Below are positions 16,580-25,079 of a stretch of 64,000 bases of DNA, piece after piece. Below the pieces are notes generated by a model. It was not told the DNA's origin. It worked only from the letters and a program-made list of their open reading frames with translations, and made no database searches. Source of the DNA: CALMEC01 sp031366605 (GTDB taxonomy: Bacteria; Actinomycetota; Thermoleophilia; Miltoncostaeales; Miltoncostaeaceae). Within the stretch, counting starts at the first letter, position 1, and each line of letters opens with the position of its first letter. The translations under genes and the position numbers were made by a program. Where the stretch lies: assembly GCA_031366605.1 (NCBI GenBank), contig JANLOO010000007.1, positions 88,701 through 152,700 on the forward strand, in the 5' to 3' direction.

Positions 16580-18610
16580 TTAGACCATTCCGGTCCAGCT
16601 GCGGTGGTTGTCCTCGAGCCAGCGGTCGATGCCCTGGTTGCTGAAGATGGTCGCGCCGTTGACGATCAGCTCGACCCCGTTGAGCTTCCAACCGCCGGCG
16701 AACCCGTCCGGGGACTTGTCAATGCGGACCGTTGTGATTGCGGACCGGCGTATGCCCGTGCCGGGGTCCAGGTCGAACGTATCGGTATTGCCGCGCTCGA
16801 AGTCGTTGTGCCACGCGTTGTCCAAGTTGAAGCTCCGTCCCGCGATCGTGAGCGTGACGTCGTCGTCTGTGCCGGCCCACCATTCGTCCTTGGTCGTCAC
16901 CTTGACGCGCAGCGTGTTGACGACATCGCGGTCGAACACGCACCCGCTCCACGTGCGGTCGTCGTCTTCGAGCCATTTGCTGGGGCTCTGGTCGCAGATC
17001 AACTCCCCGCGGAACCACACGCGCACGCGGGCGAGCTTCCACCCCCCGGCGAACCCATCCGGGCTCTTTCGGATCAGGACTCGACGGATGTCCTCGCGTC
17101 GCAGCCACGGCGCCCAGATCGGATAGCCCTGGATGTTGCCGCGCTCCCGGTCGTCGATGTCGGTGTTGTCGAGGACGAACTCGTGGTCGCCGATGTCGAT
17201 CCACACGTCGTCGTCGGTCCCCGCCCAGGATTCGTCCGCGGTGCGAAGCTCGACGAACAGGTCCGACCACCCGATCTGCCCCCGGGTGTAGCTGCACAGA
17301 CGGTGTCCGTTGTCGGCCATGGCGCAGCTCTCCTGCGGGCTGGCGCACGCGCCGCAGTTGCCGTTGGGGATGTTGTCGCAGCCATGTGTGGAGCCGCAGG
17401 TGCTGCAGGGCGTGCCGCTGCCGGTGTACTCGTCGGCCGATCCGAACAGGTGGCTCGTCTCGTGGGCGGTGATGATGTCGAGCGTGCCGCGACCCCAGCC
17501 GCCCCAGTTGTTGCGGCGTGCGAGGGTGATGCGCCCGCTCCCGGCGTACGCGTGCCAGGAGTTGCCGTAGGGCGTCGCGAAGATCACGAACGCGTGGTCG
17601 GAGCGGTTGGCGACCCGCATGTCCTCGCGGTACGCGGCGACCGACCCCCACGTCCCGGCGTACGTCGTTCCGCGGTAGGTGACCTTGGCCATCGCCGGAT
17701 CGCGCCAGTACTGCTCGTCGGAATCGTTATTGCCGTCGGCGACGTCGATCGCGATGAACTGTGTGTCGTACACCCATGTCAGGCCGGCCGCAGGGTGCAG
17801 CGACGCGAGCCAGTTGAGTCCCGTGATGATCTCGTTGCAGACGTCGTTTCGCTCCGCCGTGGTGAACGTCGGACCGCCGCTCTTGCCCGATTCCGCGAAG
17901 ACGATGCCGACGGACATCTCGCCGGTCATCTTCCAGCATCCGACCTCGGGATGAAGCAACTCCCAGATCAGGTCGATCAACCAGTCGGGCAACTCGAACA
18001 TCAACTCGTGGTAGCGGGGGCCGAGTCGCCGCCCCAGGCGCGCCAGGTGGTACGCGATGCGCTCGTCGTAGCGGTCCGCCAGCTTACGTTCGTAGTCGGT
18101 GAACTGGCGCATCGTCATCGGCTTGGGCTCGCGCGACGGCTGCTTGGTTTGCCGGGCGGGGGTGTCGGCGGGGAGCAGCGTCACCCCGCGTTCGGTCTCC
18201 ATCCGACGACACAGTTCGAGGAACGCGCTCGGGTCGATCGCGCTGTAGGGAAGGGGCGCGTCGAATCCCTCGGTCGCCCACGACGTGCCGCGCAGGGACT
18301 TGTCCTGGGTGATCTTGCGGAACCCGGCCGAGAACCTCGCGTTCCACAGGCCCACGACCCGCCGCGCCTCGGGGGTCAGCTGCTTCAGATGCTCCCGGTC
18401 CATCGGTCCGCGGAGCGCCGCGGACGCGGTGCCGAGCGTCCGCGCCGCCTCGACCTGGGCATCCGTCACGAGCGCCTCGACGGCGACCTCGCCGTGCTCC
18501 GCGACGACGGTCGCGCCCAGTTCCCTGAGGCGTCGGGCCACCTCCCTCCGCGCCTCGATGGACGGTTTGGCGACGAGGAACAGGTACGGCTGTTTCGACG
18601 GGCCGGTCAT
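16580..18610 (-). CDS. Zinc metallopeptidase-like protein with two PLAT-like domains
   Basis: 676 residues. The N-terminal part (1-150) is helical and unrecognised. The central domain (about 225-450) has HETSH at 383-387 followed by FGSADEY, a gluzincin/metzincin-like zinc site (HExxH with a downstream Asp/Glu), and a Cys-rich stretch at 402-440. The C-terminal part has two PLAT/LH2-like modules (about 451-556 and 563-673), each with a WAGTDDDV strand, a D-x-ERGN turn, a KSPDGFAGGWKL strand and a closing WLED-x2-R-[ST]-W-[ST]-G. No signal peptide or membrane segment is seen, so export, if any, uses another route. Substrate unknown. A GAGAGGAG ribosome-binding site precedes the ATG. Confidence 0.82.
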   Translation of the reverse strand: MTGPSKQPYLFLVAKPSIEARREVARRLRELGATVVAEHGEVAVEALVTDAQVEAARTLGTASAALRGPMDREHLKQLTPEARRVVGLWNARFSAGFRKITQDKSLRGTSWATEGFDAPLPYSAIDPSAFLELCRRMETERGVTLLPADTPARQTKQPSREPKPMTMRQFTDYERKLADRYDERIAYHLARLGRRLGPRYHELMFELPDWLIDLIWELLHPEVGCWKMTGEMSVGIVFAESGKSGGPTFTTAERNDVCNEIITGLNWLASLHPAAGLTWVYDTQFIAIDVADGNNDSDEQYWRDPAMAKVTYRGTTYAGTWGSVAAYREDMRVANRSDHAFVIFATPYGNSWHAYAGSGRITLARRNNWGGWGRGTLDIITAHETSHLFGSADEYTGSGTPCSTCGSTHGCDNIPNGNCGACASPQESCAMADNGHRLCSYTRGQIGWSDLFVELRTADESWAGTDDDVWIDIGDHEFVLDNTDIDDRERGNIQGYPIWAPWLRREDIRRVLIRKSPDGFAGGWKLARVRVWFRGELICDQSPSKWLEDDDRTWSGCVFDRDVVNTLRVKVTTKDEWWAGTDDDVTLTIAGRSFNLDNAWHNDFERGNTDTFDLDPGTGIRRSAITTVRIDKSPDGFAGGWKLNGVELIVNGATIFSNQGIDRWLEDNHRSWTGMV

Positions 18611-18616
18611 GGTGGT

Positions 18617-18653
18617 CTCCTCTCGGGAACGGTCTCTTGCTCACTGAGAGGAG
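18617..18653 (-). promoter_or_regulatory. Leader hairpin that could mask the ribosome-binding site of the metallopeptidase gene
   Basis: In the mRNA, CTCCTCTC (18653-18646) is perfectly complementary to GAGAGGAG (18624-18617), which is the Shine-Dalgarno sequence 6 nt before the ATG at 18610. The loop is 21 nt. An 8-bp pairing of this kind would hide the ribosome-binding site and could act as a translational switch. Seen in sequence; function inferred. Confidence 0.5.
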
Positions 18654-18856
18654 CCGTCCGGTCGGTCGGTGATACCAACGGCCTGCACAGGCGCGCCTGG
18701 CGGTGAGGGGGCCGTCGCAACAGCCGACATGCCCGCAGCTGACATACCGACGCGAATGACGCCACTGGTCACCGATCATCGTGAGGCAGTTGGTCCAGCA
18801 CCGGCGTTGCCCCGGGCGCCGGACGCTCGCTGCGTGCCAGAGGGAGCCGGTTGCTG

Positions 18857-19508
18857 CTACGTGATGTCCTTCCTGAGGTAGGTGTAGTGCGCGACCGTCG
18901 GCGAGCTGACGAGCTCGACGCATTCGTAGCCCTGCGGTCCGCCCCCCCAGGTTGTCGAACAGGCGCGAGCCGGAGCCGAGGAACGTGGGCACCAGGTGGA
19001 TCTGCATCTCGTCGATCAGTCGTGCGCGCAGGTACTGCTGGGCGGTCTCGGCACCACCCCCGAGCGTCACGTCCTTGCCGGCCGCTGCCTCCACCGCGCG
19101 TTCGAGCGCGGCTTCGATGCCGTCGGTCACGAAGTGGAATGTGGTGCCACCGTCCATCTGCACGGGTTCACGCGCGTGGTGCGTCAGGACGAACACCGGC
19201 GTGTGGTACGGCGGATCCTCGCCCCACCATCCCCGCCACGAATCGTCGCCCCACGTACCGCGAACGGGTCCGAACATGTTGCGCCCCATGATCGTTGCGC
19301 CGATGTTGACGTTCCACCCGGAGGCGATGTCATCGTCGATGCCGGTCTCGCCGCCCTCCATCCCGTGCATCTCGCGGAAGCCACGCGTCGCGAACGCCCA
19401 GCCGTGCAGGCCCATGCCGCCCTCGCCGAGCGGGTTCTCAATGCTCTGCCGGGGTCCTGCCACATAGCCGTCGAGCGACATCGTCATGTTGAACGTGAGC
19501 CTCGCCAT
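18857..19508 (-). pseudogene. Dihydrofolate-reductase-like (RibD C-terminal family) gene with a frameshift
   Basis: Encodes the family N-terminus (MARLTFNMTMSLDGYVAG) and the core (GATIMGRNMFG, GGAETAQQYLRARLIDEMQIHLVP), then loses frame at a run of seven C on the + strand (18942-18948, GGGGGGG in the gene). Removing one G restores N-L-G-G-G-P-Q-G-Y-E-C-V and a normal family C-terminus ending at a TAG at 18857, giving 216 residues. As written the frame instead runs on into the next gene with no family features. A homopolymer slip, either a sequencing error or a true mutation, explains it. These proteins are NADPH-dependent reductases of uncertain substrate. Confidence 0.82.
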
Positions 19509-19561
19509 CGGTGCCTCCCATGCGTCGTGATCCGCAGATCATTGCGGAACGCGCCGGACGG

Positions 19562-20266
19562 TCAGATCAGCGCATCCTCGGCCGGGACGGGCTTCGTCTC
19601 CCGCTCGACCTCGGCAGGTGGCAGGCCACGCTGGGCCTCGGCCACCCATTTGGCGTGGTTGCGCATCGCCCAGTCCAGGTCGACATCGCCGGTGGTGATC
19701 CCGCGCAACGAGTGGCGGGTGCTGGGATGCAGCAGCGCCAGGTAGAGGTGCCCGGCGACCAGCGCGATCGAGGCGAACGTCAGCAGATCATGAACAGTTC
19801 CCGTCCCATCGAAGAGGAAGCGGTGGTCGCGCTCACCGAGCCAGAGCAAGAACCCCGAGAGCGCGAACAGGATTGCGAATGCGGCCGTGATGAGGGTGTT
19901 GACCTTCTGGCCGGCGTTGAGGCGGCCCTGGGGGGCCCGCCGTCGCTTGAGCCACTCGCGGTCGTCGTGGTCGAACGTCTCGACCTCGCGCCAGGTTCGA
20001 CGCAGTGACTTGCGATTGCCGAAGATGATGACGGCGGCCAGGGCGATCACCCACACGACGGCGGTGACCAGGTGCACGTTCTTGACCGCGTTCCGTCGAT
20101 TGATCCAGGTCGACAGGCTCGGAATGTAGAGCACCAGCCCCGTGGCGAGCATCACGAAGAAGCTGCCCGCGTGGGTCCAGTGCATCGCGCGTTCGGTCCG
20201 TGTGAACCGATGGATCCGTTCAGGCGCCATTGGACCGCCCAACCCAGGCGTCTGCGTCGTAGCCAT
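19562..20266 (-). CDS. Cytochrome b/b6-domain membrane subunit
   Basis: 234-residue integral membrane protein of the cytochrome b561/formate-dehydrogenase gamma type with four hydrophobic segments and several membrane histidines (MHWTHAGSF, NVHLVTAV, VHDLLTF, AGHLYLALLHP) suitable for two b hemes. It follows the molybdoenzyme gene and overlaps it by 47 bp from the ATG at 20266 (GGGAAG upstream); a second ATG at 20230 would cut the overlap. By analogy with MsrPQ-type and similar pairs it passes electrons between quinone and the molybdoenzyme. Confidence 0.87.
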   Translation of the reverse strand: MATTQTPGLGGPMAPERIHRFTRTERAMHWTHAGSFFVMLATGLVLYIPSLSTWINRRNAVKNVHLVTAVVWVIALAAVIIFGNRKSLRRTWREVETFDHDDREWLKRRRAPQGRLNAGQKVNTLITAAFAILFALSGFLLWLGERDHRFLFDGTGTVHDLLTFASIALVAGHLYLALLHPSTRHSLRGITTGDVDLDWAMRNHAKWVAEAQRGLPPAEVERETKPVPAEDALI

Positions 20267-20888
20267 GGTCTTCCCAAAACCCGTCGCGGGGGGTCGTCTC
20301 GAACTGCACCTGCTCGACCCACTTGACGCTCTTGTAGCCGTACATCTCGGGGATCACCAGGCGGACGGGAGCACCGTGCGGGCGCGGCAGCGGCGTCCCA
20401 TCCATCTCGTATGCCAGCAGCACATCCGACAGCATGGCCTGCTTGATCGTCAGTGAGTCCTCATAGGGCTTTTCGGCCGAGACGAACCGAACCCCGCCCG
20501 CGGTGGGGTCGGCCTTGACATGGGTCATCAGGTCGCTCATTCGTACGCCCGCCCAATGCACGTTGTTGACGCCCCAGCCCGTCACGCAATGGAAGTCGGA
20601 CACCTGCTCGGTGCGCGGCAGGCGTTTGAGATCCTCGAGCGAGAGCGAGGCCGGCGCACCGACGAGGCCGCTGACCTGGAGGCGATATGCGCCCGGGTCG
20701 ATGTCGGGCATCGAATCCGCGACCGTGTAAATCCGCCATCCCGCCGTGGGCACGAGCGCGGTGATGCCGTTGGGCACCACCCGACTCACTGCGCTGGTCA
20801 AGTCGCGTGCGAAGAAGATCCCCGCGGCGCCTGTGCCGAGCATGCCGAGAAACGCCGCCCGGCCGATTGCACGATCTTTGGATGCCAT
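20220..20888 (-). CDS. Exported sulfite-oxidase-fold molybdopterin oxidoreductase
   Basis: 222-residue YedY/MsrP-like protein. The Mo-binding cysteine is Cys101 in FHCVTGWG, and the C-terminal YGYKSVKWVEQVQF and FWEDHGYDADAW are family features. The N-terminus has a hydrophobic stretch (GRAAFLGMLGTGAAGIFFA) that looks like a Tat signal or anchor in which the twin arginine is reduced to Gly-Arg, so Tat export is doubtful; it may be a membrane anchor. It is coupled to the cytochrome b gene downstream, consistent with a membrane redox pair. It is a paralogue of the soluble protein in the nitrite operon. Confidence 0.87.
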   Translation of the reverse strand: MASKDRAIGRAAFLGMLGTGAAGIFFARDLTSAVSRVVPNGITALVPTAGWRIYTVADSMPDIDPGAYRLQVSGLVGAPASLSLEDLKRLPRTEQVSDFHCVTGWGVNNVHWAGVRMSDLMTHVKADPTAGGVRFVSAEKPYEDSLTIKQAMLSDVLLAYEMDGTPLPRPHGAPVRLVIPEMYGYKSVKWVEQVQFETTPRDGFWEDHGYDADAWVGRSNGA

Positions 20889-21320
20889 CAGCTCAGCCGA
20901 CCATCACCGTGACGGCGGTGGAGCCCATCGGCGTCGACAGCGCCGTGCCGTCGCTGTTGATGCCGGACGTGTCGCTGTCGGCGGCGCGCAGCGCGCAGGT
21001 TCCGGCACCTTCAACGAGGCGTGCTCAACGCGGGCAGTGCGAATGCGGTGGTCGTGATCCGTGATCAATGGTCAGGTCCCTTGGGTCGGCGACATGCGTA
21101 GAATGCACACTCGAGACGCGGTCACAATAGGTCTGTTGTATTACGGGGTCCTTACGCAGATCGAGGCGTCCGGTGTCGTTTTCCCGCAGCTCGTCCTGTC
21201 CCGTGCGTTCATCGATCTCCTGCGGGTGCACAAGGCGTCCCCAACCTCTCTCCCGCCCTCCGTCTCGGATCGCCGAGGCTGTTCCGCGCCGGGGCACCGG
21301 CGGCCTGGGCGCCTCGTAGG
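20889..21320. other. Gap between molybdoenzyme and dinB; possible gene remnant
   Basis: About 430 bp with no convincing complete gene. On the minus strand, 20893-21027 is an open stretch of 43 codons between two stops that ends in STPMGSTAVTVMVG; it reads like a protein C-terminus but has no start codon, so it may be the decayed tail of a lost gene. The frames on either strand across 21025-21375 show no family features. The last part holds the dinB promoter. Confidence 0.35.
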
Positions 21321-21341
21321 CGAACACATGTTCGCTATGGT
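21321..21341 (+). promoter_or_regulatory. LexA (SOS) box and -10 element of dinB
   Basis: CGAAC-acat-GTTCG at 21321-21334 is a perfect match to the Gram-positive/actinobacterial LexA-box form. It is followed directly by TATGGT (21336-21341), a -10-like hexamer 6 nt before the dinB GTG. LexA bound here would block the promoter, and the transcript would be leaderless. Confidence 0.8.
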
Positions 21342-21347
21342 GACAGG

Positions 21348-22601
21348 GTGGCGAAATGGTCCACTCAGGACCCATCGATCCTGCACGCCGACCTCGACGC
21401 GTTCTACGCGTCAGTCGAACAGCTCCTGAACCCGGAGTTGCGCGGGCGGCCGATCGCGGTGGGGGGCGGGGTGGTGTTGGCCGCCTCGTACGAGGCCAAG
21501 CGGTGCGGAGTGTCGGGTGGCATGGCCGGGTGGCGAGCCCGCGAATGCTGCCCCGATCTGGTGTTCGTGACAGGGCACTTCAAGGAATACCAACGGCTCG
21601 GTGATCAGGTCATGGCCATCTTCGGTGACTACACACCGTTGGTGCAACGAATCTCGATCGACGAGGCATTTCTGGACGTTGGGGGTTCGCGGCGGTTGTT
21701 CGGTTCTCCAGCCGAGATCGCGGCGACGATTCGTGTCCGGGTGCGCGAGGAGGTGGGGCTGCCGATCTCCGTCGGGGCGGCTCGGACGAAGCACCTGGCG
21801 AAGATCGCGTCCCAGGTGGCCAAGCCGGACGGCATGGTGGTGGTCGATCCGGACCGTGAACGGGAGTTCCTCGACCCGCTGCCTGTTCATTTGGTGTGGG
21901 GTGTCGGCCCGGCGACCGAAGCTCAGCTCGCTCGGCGGGGCATCACCACGATCGGCCAGCTGGCGCGATCGGCGCCCGACACGCTGGCGCGCCTGTTGGG
22001 CGGCGGGTACGCGGCGAAGCTACGGGCGCTCGCCAACAACGACGATTGGCGAGCCGTCCGTCCCTCGGGCCGGGCGACGTCGATGGGTGCCCAATCGGCG
22101 TTCCCACGCGCGGCGCCGACCCCGGATCTGCTCGGCGAGGTGGTGGGCCACCTCGCCGACCGCGTGGCGGGCCGTCTGCGTGCGAGCGGCCGGGCGGGCC
22201 GGACCGTGACGGTACGGGTGCGCTTTGCCGGGATGCGGAGCGTCACCCGGTCGCTCACTGCGGGGGATCCGATCGCATCGACGCTCACGCTCAGGGAACT
22301 CGCCGAGACGCTGGTGGCACGCGGCTTGGCGGCGCATCCGACCGAGCGCGTTGTGACGCTGCTGGCGATCTCGATCTCGAACCTGGTGGACGAGCCGGCT
22401 GTGCAGCTTGAGCTGCCGGTGACCGACGACGACCCTCACCGCATCGGCTCCCCGACGGGCGCCGCCCGGCTGGCCGTGGATCGCTCCGTGGACGTGGTCC
22501 GCAAGCGATTCGGGCGATCCGCGGTGGGCTATGCGGCGCCGACGTTCTCCGCGCGCGGAGCGGTCCCCGACGAGTTCCGTGAGCTGGCTGAGCACGACTG
22601 A
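21348..22601 (+). CDS. dinB: DNA polymerase IV (Y-family translesion polymerase)
   Basis: 417-residue DinB. Catalytic motifs are HADLDAFYASVEQ near the N-terminus and SIDEAFLDVGG in the palm, with the SVGAARTKHLAKIASQVAKPDG block and a C-terminal little-finger domain (AQSAFPRAAPTPDLL onward). It copies damaged DNA at stalled forks. No clear beta-clamp peptide is seen in the last residues. The GTG start fits the position of the upstream SOS box and -10 element, so it should be DNA-damage induced. Confidence 0.95.
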   Translation: MAKWSTQDPSILHADLDAFYASVEQLLNPELRGRPIAVGGGVVLAASYEAKRCGVSGGMAGWRARECCPDLVFVTGHFKEYQRLGDQVMAIFGDYTPLVQRISIDEAFLDVGGSRRLFGSPAEIAATIRVRVREEVGLPISVGAARTKHLAKIASQVAKPDGMVVVDPDREREFLDPLPVHLVWGVGPATEAQLARRGITTIGQLARSAPDTLARLLGGGYAAKLRALANNDDWRAVRPSGRATSMGAQSAFPRAAPTPDLLGEVVGHLADRVAGRLRASGRAGRTVTVRVRFAGMRSVTRSLTAGDPIASTLTLRELAETLVARGLAAHPTERVVTLLAISISNLVDEPAVQLELPVTDDDPHRIGSPTGAARLAVDRSVDVVRKRFGRSAVGYAAPTFSARGAVPDEFRELAEHD

Positions 22602-22710
22602 CCCCGTCCGGCCGGGGGATCTCATCGACCTGACGCGGTGAGGCCGAACGCTCGCCATCCCCGTGCGCCATTCAGGCGCCTGTCAGGCGTTCGAGCGCAC
22701 CATCGGGGTC

Positions 22711-22909
22711 ATGAACCAGACGACCCCGAACATCGCCGCCGCCGCCGGGATCGTCGAGATCCAGGATCTGCGGCATCGCTCTGGATCACACCGACATCCG
22801 GTACCGGCGTGTCTGCGGCGTCGACGTCGTCCAGGAGTGCTTCGGGAGTGCAGCGCAACATCGGCTATCTGCCCGAGAACGTCCGCCTGTACGAATCGGT
22901 TTCGGGCCA
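22711..22909 (+). pseudogene. Remnant of an ABC transporter ATPase gene
   Basis: Two short coding-like pieces: MNQTTPNIAAAAGIVEIQDLR from 22711, a typical N-terminus of an ABC ATPase, and then in another frame GVQRNIGYLPENVRLYESVSG around 22850-22909, which matches the Q-loop region seen in ABC-2 type ATPases (IGYLPE-x-LYE-x-LTG). Walker A and everything after are missing, so the gene has suffered an internal deletion and loss of its 3' part. It overlaps the tail of the alcohol dehydrogenase gene on the other strand. Confidence 0.55.
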
Positions 22910-23959
22910 CGCAGCCGCGTACAGCGACTCCAACTCATGCGATGACGCCGCTGGTGGGGTCATCGCGAGCTCTGGGCGTTTGGATGCCGCCGCGGCGAGT
23001 CCGGCCAACGCGCGCTGCGGGACGCCCAACTGCGCCAAGCTCGTCGCGCCCGCCCGGTCCCGCAACGCAACTGCCACGTCTCGGGGGTCGGCGCCCAGGT
23101 GATCCCCCAAACGCTCCAGCGCATCGGGGAACCGTTGGCGCAGGGCGCCGACGGTATGCGGAAGCATCACGGCGTTCGCCTGTCCGTGCCCCAACCCCGC
23201 CACGCGGACGAGTGTTTGCGCCATCACGTGATGAAGTCCGTATCCGGCGCCGTCGATCGCGTACCCGGCCAGCAGCGCCGCGAGGGCGAGGCCGTCGCGG
23301 TCCACAGTCGCCGCGAACGCCGAGGCGATGAGGCGGGCGGACTCGAACGCCGCCAAGGTCGGCACCGGGGACGCGCGCGGCGTGAGCGACGCCTCGACTG
23401 CGTGCCCGAGCGCGTTCGTGGCGCCGGCCGCGAGCTCCGTTTGCGGCTGCGACGCCGACAGCGTCGGATCCGACAGCACCAGCGCCGGGCGTACCTTCGG
23501 CGTGTCGGCGGCAACGCCCGTGGCGTGGCGGTGGATGGCGGTCATCTCGGCGCCCGCGAGCGTCGTGGGGATCGCGACCACCCGCCGCGGCGGGTCGGCC
23601 GCCGCGAGTGCCTTCGCCACGTCGATCACCCGACCGCCTCCGAACGCGACCAGGGTCGGCGCGTGGATCGAGCCTCGAAGTCCCGCGGCAAGCGCGTCCA
23701 CCAGGCCGGGTGCCACGAGATGGATCTCAGCGGCGCGGTCCACGAGGCCGGCCGGGGCGGACTCCAGCGCCCGCTCGGTCGTCAGCAGCGCATACGGCCG
23801 CTCGACGCGCGAGACGGCCTCGGCAGCGACGCCCCGACCGAACCGGATGACCCGCTCGCCGTCCCGCCAGGTGAACGCCGGTTCAGCCAGCGGAGCCCAC
23901 GGTCGCCGGCGCGCCGGCGTCGTCGGTCTTCCATGAGAGCGCGTAGGTCGGATCGTCAA
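22865..23959 (-). CDS. Iron-type alcohol dehydrogenase / maleylacetate-reductase-like
   Basis: Up to 364 residues of the Fe-dependent ADH superfamily: FGGGRVIDVAKALA (nucleotide site), AIPTTLAGAEMT, GATNALGHAVEA, and the metal-site HHVMAQTLVRVAGLGHGQANAVMLPH. Maleylacetate reductases share this architecture. The only ATG (23959) overlaps hmgA by 77 bp; homology seems to begin near FTWRDGERVIRFG, so a non-standard start close to 23888 is possible. It is the last gene of the hpd-hmgA run. Its role there is not obvious; reduction of a ring-cleavage product is a guess. Confidence 0.8.
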   Translation of the reverse strand: MTIRPTRSHGRPTTPARRRPWAPLAEPAFTWRDGERVIRFGRGVAAEAVSRVERPYALLTTERALESAPAGLVDRAAEIHLVAPGLVDALAAGLRGSIHAPTLVAFGGGRVIDVAKALAAADPPRRVVAIPTTLAGAEMTAIHRHATGVAADTPKVRPALVLSDPTLSASQPQTELAAGATNALGHAVEASLTPRASPVPTLAAFESARLIASAFAATVDRDGLALAALLAGYAIDGAGYGLHHVMAQTLVRVAGLGHGQANAVMLPHTVGALRQRFPDALERLGDHLGADPRDVAVALRDRAGATSLAQLGVPQRALAGLAAAASKRPELAMTPPAASSHELESLYAAAWPETDSYRRTFSGR

Positions 23960-25070
23960 GGTCCCGTGCGAGGGCCGACAGGCGAAGCGGGTGGAACGTG
24001 TCGCACATCACCGCGAGCTCTTCGGTGCGGCGGGTGCCGAGCGAGCGCTCCACCAGGCCCGGCTGCGGGCCGTGCGGAAGTCCCGACGGGTGCAGCGTGA
24101 TCGAGCCCAGCCCCACGCCCTTGCGCGACCCAAACTGCCCATCGACGTAGTAGATCATCTCCTCCGACTGCAGGTTCGAGTGGTGGTAGGGGATCGGGAT
24201 CGCCAACGGATCCCAGTCGAGATCCCGGGGACAAAACGAGCAGATCACGAAGTTGGGGCCTTGGAAGGTCTGGTGGACAGGCGGCGGCTGGTGCACCCGG
24301 CCGGTGATCGGTTCGAAGTCCGCGACGTTGAACGTGTACGGGTAGACGTACCCGTCCCATCCGACCACGTCGAACGGGTGGTAGTCCAGCACGAACCGCT
24401 GGTAGCCGTTGCGGACCCGCACCACCAGTTCGTGGTCGCCGGGCTCGTCGTGGGTCGCGAGCGACACCGGCGGGTGGAAGTCGCGGTGCGAGAACGGGGC
24501 GCCCTCGTTGAGCTGGCCGTACCGGTTGCGGTACCGGTTGGGCGTCTCGATCTCGCCGGGTGTCGTGAAGCACAGCCAGGTCTGCGGCCCGTCATCGATC
24601 GCGATCCGGTAGGTCGTGCCGCGCGGGATCACGACGTAGTCGTGGCGGCGGAACGGCAGCGTGCCGAACACCGATTCAAGGGTCCCTGAGCCCTCGTGGA
24701 CGAACAGCACCTCGTCGCCCTCGCCGTTTCGGAAGAACACCTCGGACTGCTCGGTGGGTTTGCAGATGGCGATCTCGACGTCGCTGTTCCACATCAACAG
24801 GCGCCGGCCGAATACCGGGTCGCCCTGCGTTGCGAGGTCGGCCGTGTTCGTCAGCCGGTGGACGTGCGCGTCCGGCACCCACTCCTCGCGGGTGATGGGG
24901 GTGAAGTCCAGGACCTCGCTCACCCGGCAGGGAGACACCAGGTGGTACAGGATCGACTCGTTGCCGCTGAACCCCTCGTAGCCCATCACTTCTTCGACGA
25001 GCAGGCGCTCCTCGCGCCTGAACTGGGTGTGCCGCTTCGGGGGCAGCTCACCCATGCTGTGGTAGCGCAT
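23883..25070 (-). CDS. hmgA: Homogentisate 1,2-dioxygenase
   Basis: 395-residue cupin-fold iron dioxygenase that opens the ring of homogentisate to maleylacetoacetate. Recognised from the N-terminal YHSMGELPPKRHTQFR, VGYEGFSGNESILYH-like MGYEGFSGNESILYH, FVHEGSGTLESVFG, the YVVIPRGTTYR strand and the C-terminal LHPSGLPHGPQPG iron-site region. It lies 9 bp after hpd and is co-transcribed, giving two consecutive steps of tyrosine degradation. Confidence 0.93.
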   Translation of the reverse strand: MRYHSMGELPPKRHTQFRREERLLVEEVMGYEGFSGNESILYHLVSPCRVSEVLDFTPITREEWVPDAHVHRLTNTADLATQGDPVFGRRLLMWNSDVEIAICKPTEQSEVFFRNGEGDEVLFVHEGSGTLESVFGTLPFRRHDYVVIPRGTTYRIAIDDGPQTWLCFTTPGEIETPNRYRNRYGQLNEGAPFSHRDFHPPVSLATHDEPGDHELVVRVRNGYQRFVLDYHPFDVVGWDGYVYPYTFNVADFEPITGRVHQPPPVHQTFQGPNFVICSFCPRDLDWDPLAIPIPYHHSNLQSEEMIYYVDGQFGSRKGVGLGSITLHPSGLPHGPQPGLVERSLGTRRTEELAVMCDTFHPLRLSALARDLDDPTYALSWKTDDAGAPATVGSAG

Positions 25071-25079
25071 GCCGACCTC

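Noticed and set aside
21025..21375. Opposing frames before dinB (minus 116 codons, plus 123 codons)
   Set aside because: Low-complexity translations overlapping the SOS promoter; no family match visible.
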